Assembly: GCF_051014685.1 (NCBI RefSeq)
Contig: NC_135060.1
Location: 4,216,001-4,280,000, forward strand
Length of the DNA stretch: 64,000 nt
DNA from: Ptiloglossa arizonensis
Taxonomy: Eukaryota > Arthropoda > Insecta > Hymenoptera > Colletidae
Direction of reading: 5' to 3'
In this document: piece after piece, positions 61,918 to 64,000 of the stretch
Layout of the letters: the number at the start of each line of letters is the position of its first letter
How positions within the stretch are numbered: position 1 is the stretch's first letter
Notes under the pieces: generated by a model
Told to the model about the DNA's origin: nothing
The model's database searches: none
The model's input: the letters and a program-made list of their open reading frames with translations, nothing else
Program-made: the position numbers and the translations under genes

Positions 61918-64000
61918 TATGTTGTGTACCTAATCGTCAACTCGTCGAACATCGAGTCGGCCACGCGGTCATATCGCGGTCACAAACGTGCCTATATCGG
62001 GTTGCAATTATATTTGCACGTACCCTACCGCTCTATCTATTGCGTAACACCAGTTAGACAAATGTGTCGCTAAATGTCAACAGAGTTTAATGTACACTCG
62101 GGCGATGTCACGTTTCCTGCAATGCTGTTAGTAATTAGGGCGATGCTGTTCCGCAAGGCGAGGCCCTAGAAAGATGTGTTTTAAATAACTATTTCATTTT
62201 TCAAGATAAAAGCACACGTATACGTTTCACATATTGTTGGGTTCCGAGGTGGACATTCCGTGTCGTGGTTTCTCTTTTACTCTAACGTGAGGCAAGATCC
62301 TTGAAACAAGTCGTCTAAATAACTGTTTCATTTTCGAAGATGAAAACGTACATTTTTAGATATCGTTTGATCATCGTGTTTCTTTTATTTCAACGAAGAA
62401 CATCCGCGAAGTATCCTCCTCTCTCCAGATTTTCACGAAATTGGGCTACTAAAATTGTCCAAAGTAAAGAGTACGAGTACTTTTCGTTAGCTCGAATGAT
62501 TCAAATTTAAGGCGGGAAATTTCTTTCTCAAAGTTTCAGCCTGTCGATGCTGTTTTCAGAATTATTGGATACACGGGGACATTTTTTATAGAAATTTTCA
62601 CACTTTCGTATTAAGAAACGTTGCAATTGCAACTTGGAAAATTGTGAGGAGCATAAATTGATAATATGGATTCCCAAAGGTTGCGTCGAGTGTCTTCTAT
62701 CGAGCACTAAGATCATCTCGATAACTGTGGTGAAATATTTGTTAGAAATTGTACATAGTTCAAATAACTAGAAAAACATCCGAGCGTTCTGTTAATATAC
62801 GTTTCGTGGTTAAAATGGTTTAAGAAACACTACCTCCCGTATTGTCCTACGTCGTTTCGCATAGCACGAAGAGAGTATGACAACTCGTGATATCAACTTA
62901 GGAGCTGCGCAACATCTGCCTAAAACGTTTGTCTCTATCTCGAGTACTTATTCGAACGATTTGTTTTACGTGTTTTATTTTGTACAATTAAAAATGTCCC
63001 TTCGTTGGTGTGCGCTCGATGAACAGCGCGGGGTTCTAATATCAACGAATGTGTTCCGTGTCTGGAATTCACAGACTTTATCATCATCGAGTGTTTATGT
63101 AAATTTCGCAAGGCGTGGCAGTAATTCCCCCTGATGGTGGTAATTATTGCAACGTATATACCAAAGCATTTCGACGTTATTACGTATTTTGCGCCCATAT
63201 ACCCTAGTGACTTAATGTGGCAATAAACGCAGCTTGTGATTACCATTGTAACATTATTGTTGCGATGGTTAATTTAGATGTTGTAAAATTGATTTCAACG
63301 CGACTTTAACGATATTCCGCAACGATTGAGCTTACTTTGTACTCGACAGACGAGAATGCAACTAAATTTCCCGCAGAATTTTTAATTCGGTGAATCGATC
63401 GACGAATGTTTAATATTTATCACTCGTCGACGATTGACATTAACTTTCGTTCGCTCCGATTTCGAATCATTCGAATAACACTCAATTTCGAGTATTTAAA
63501 CTTCGTTATACCGCGCCTGGATCTTTTCAAAAACAAAGAAACTTACGTATTGCTCGATTACACCCTTGGTACGACTTTTCGTTAACAATGAAGAGAAGTA
63601 CGATAAAATAATAGAATTTTGACCGCGGAAATATTTGTGCAAAGTCAAATTAAGTATCTCCTTGAATCCAGACGTAGTTTTTTATATGGTCGTTCAGTCG
63701 ATCCGGTTTTTAATTATTTTCAAAGATACATCGTTCCCTGTATCACTTGCTTCGTTAATCGTTCAGAGCTAACGGTACAATTTGTTCCGTTATTTCAATC
63801 TTATCGTGCTTATAAGAACGAAACTGTTTATCGAATATCTGAAACCTTCCATTACGATAAGTGTTACATCTGCACGAGTATAGGTTCCGAAGTGTATAAT
63901 TTAAATGTACATTTCAATCGAACGCGTCCACCAGAAATGTACTCCTTCCATTTGCGCGTGTGTATCTCGATTTTGTATATTCCATTCAGGAAACAGTCGA
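61918..64000. other. Unassigned right-hand region
   Basis: About 2.1 kb with TCGA-rich, CpG-rich composition similar to the EndoA introns. Short ORFs on both strands overlap each other and match nothing I know. It may be intron or upstream sequence of a gene to the right. Nothing else is supported. Confidence 0.5.

Overview
The window is eukaryotic nuclear DNA from an insect, most likely a hymenopteran (bee, ant or wasp). This rests on compact GT-AG introns, AT-rich intergenic DNA with many CpG and TCGA words, and proteins that read as insect orthologues (EYA, the arthropod 26/29 kDa protease, insect-type endophilin A). The species call is inference. There is no bacterial, phage, CRISPR or operon signal.

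Layout. 1-2056 (+) is the 3' part of eyes absent, cut by the left edge. 4719-7169 (-) is a complete 11-exon 26-29-p cysteine protease gene, convergent with eya. 10584-11013 (+) is a two-exon LYR-motif gene (ETFRF1/LYRM5). 11588-13741 (-) is a nucleolar GTPase (Ngp-1/GNL2) with an uninterrupted CDS. 15288-16873 (-) is ribosomal protein S6 in five exons. 18051-22951 (+) is importin-11 in 17 exons, divergent from RpS6. 31436-54187 (+) is endophilin A in 11 coding exons, with a 10.8 kb first coding intron and a CpG-rich, purine-rich leader/promoter block upstream (about 28.3-31.4 kb). Exon boundaries were worked out by hand from reading frame, GT/AG sites and family similarity; all reading frames close, giving 549 (26-29-p), 82 (ETFRF1), 717 (Ngp-1), 251 (RpS6), 982 (IPO11) and 389 (EndoA) residues.

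The genes are mostly unrelated housekeeping or developmental loci. The shared processes are weak: Ngp-1 and RpS6 both serve ribosome biogenesis or translation, and importin-11 serves nuclear import. Endophilin A is the largest gene and has the most interesting non-coding content. Its introns hold decayed mariner, Tc1-like and Jockey-like transposon fragments. They also hold three near-identical 17-bp palindromic elements carrying an FTZ-F1/ERR-type nuclear-receptor half-site, a separate cluster of half-sites including a DR5, and a frame-preserving cassette exon between BAR and SH3.

Downstream of EndoA (54.2-64 kb) I recognise no complete gene. The tract holds a possible long 3'UTR, a strong G-quadruplex motif, a 313-bp tandem satellite with CGCCATCT/AGATGGCG inverted arms, a 289-bp tandem duplication, and one orphan exon-like ORF at 60202. 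I did not find a clearly new biological system; the best leads are the EndoA intronic motif family and the satellite array.
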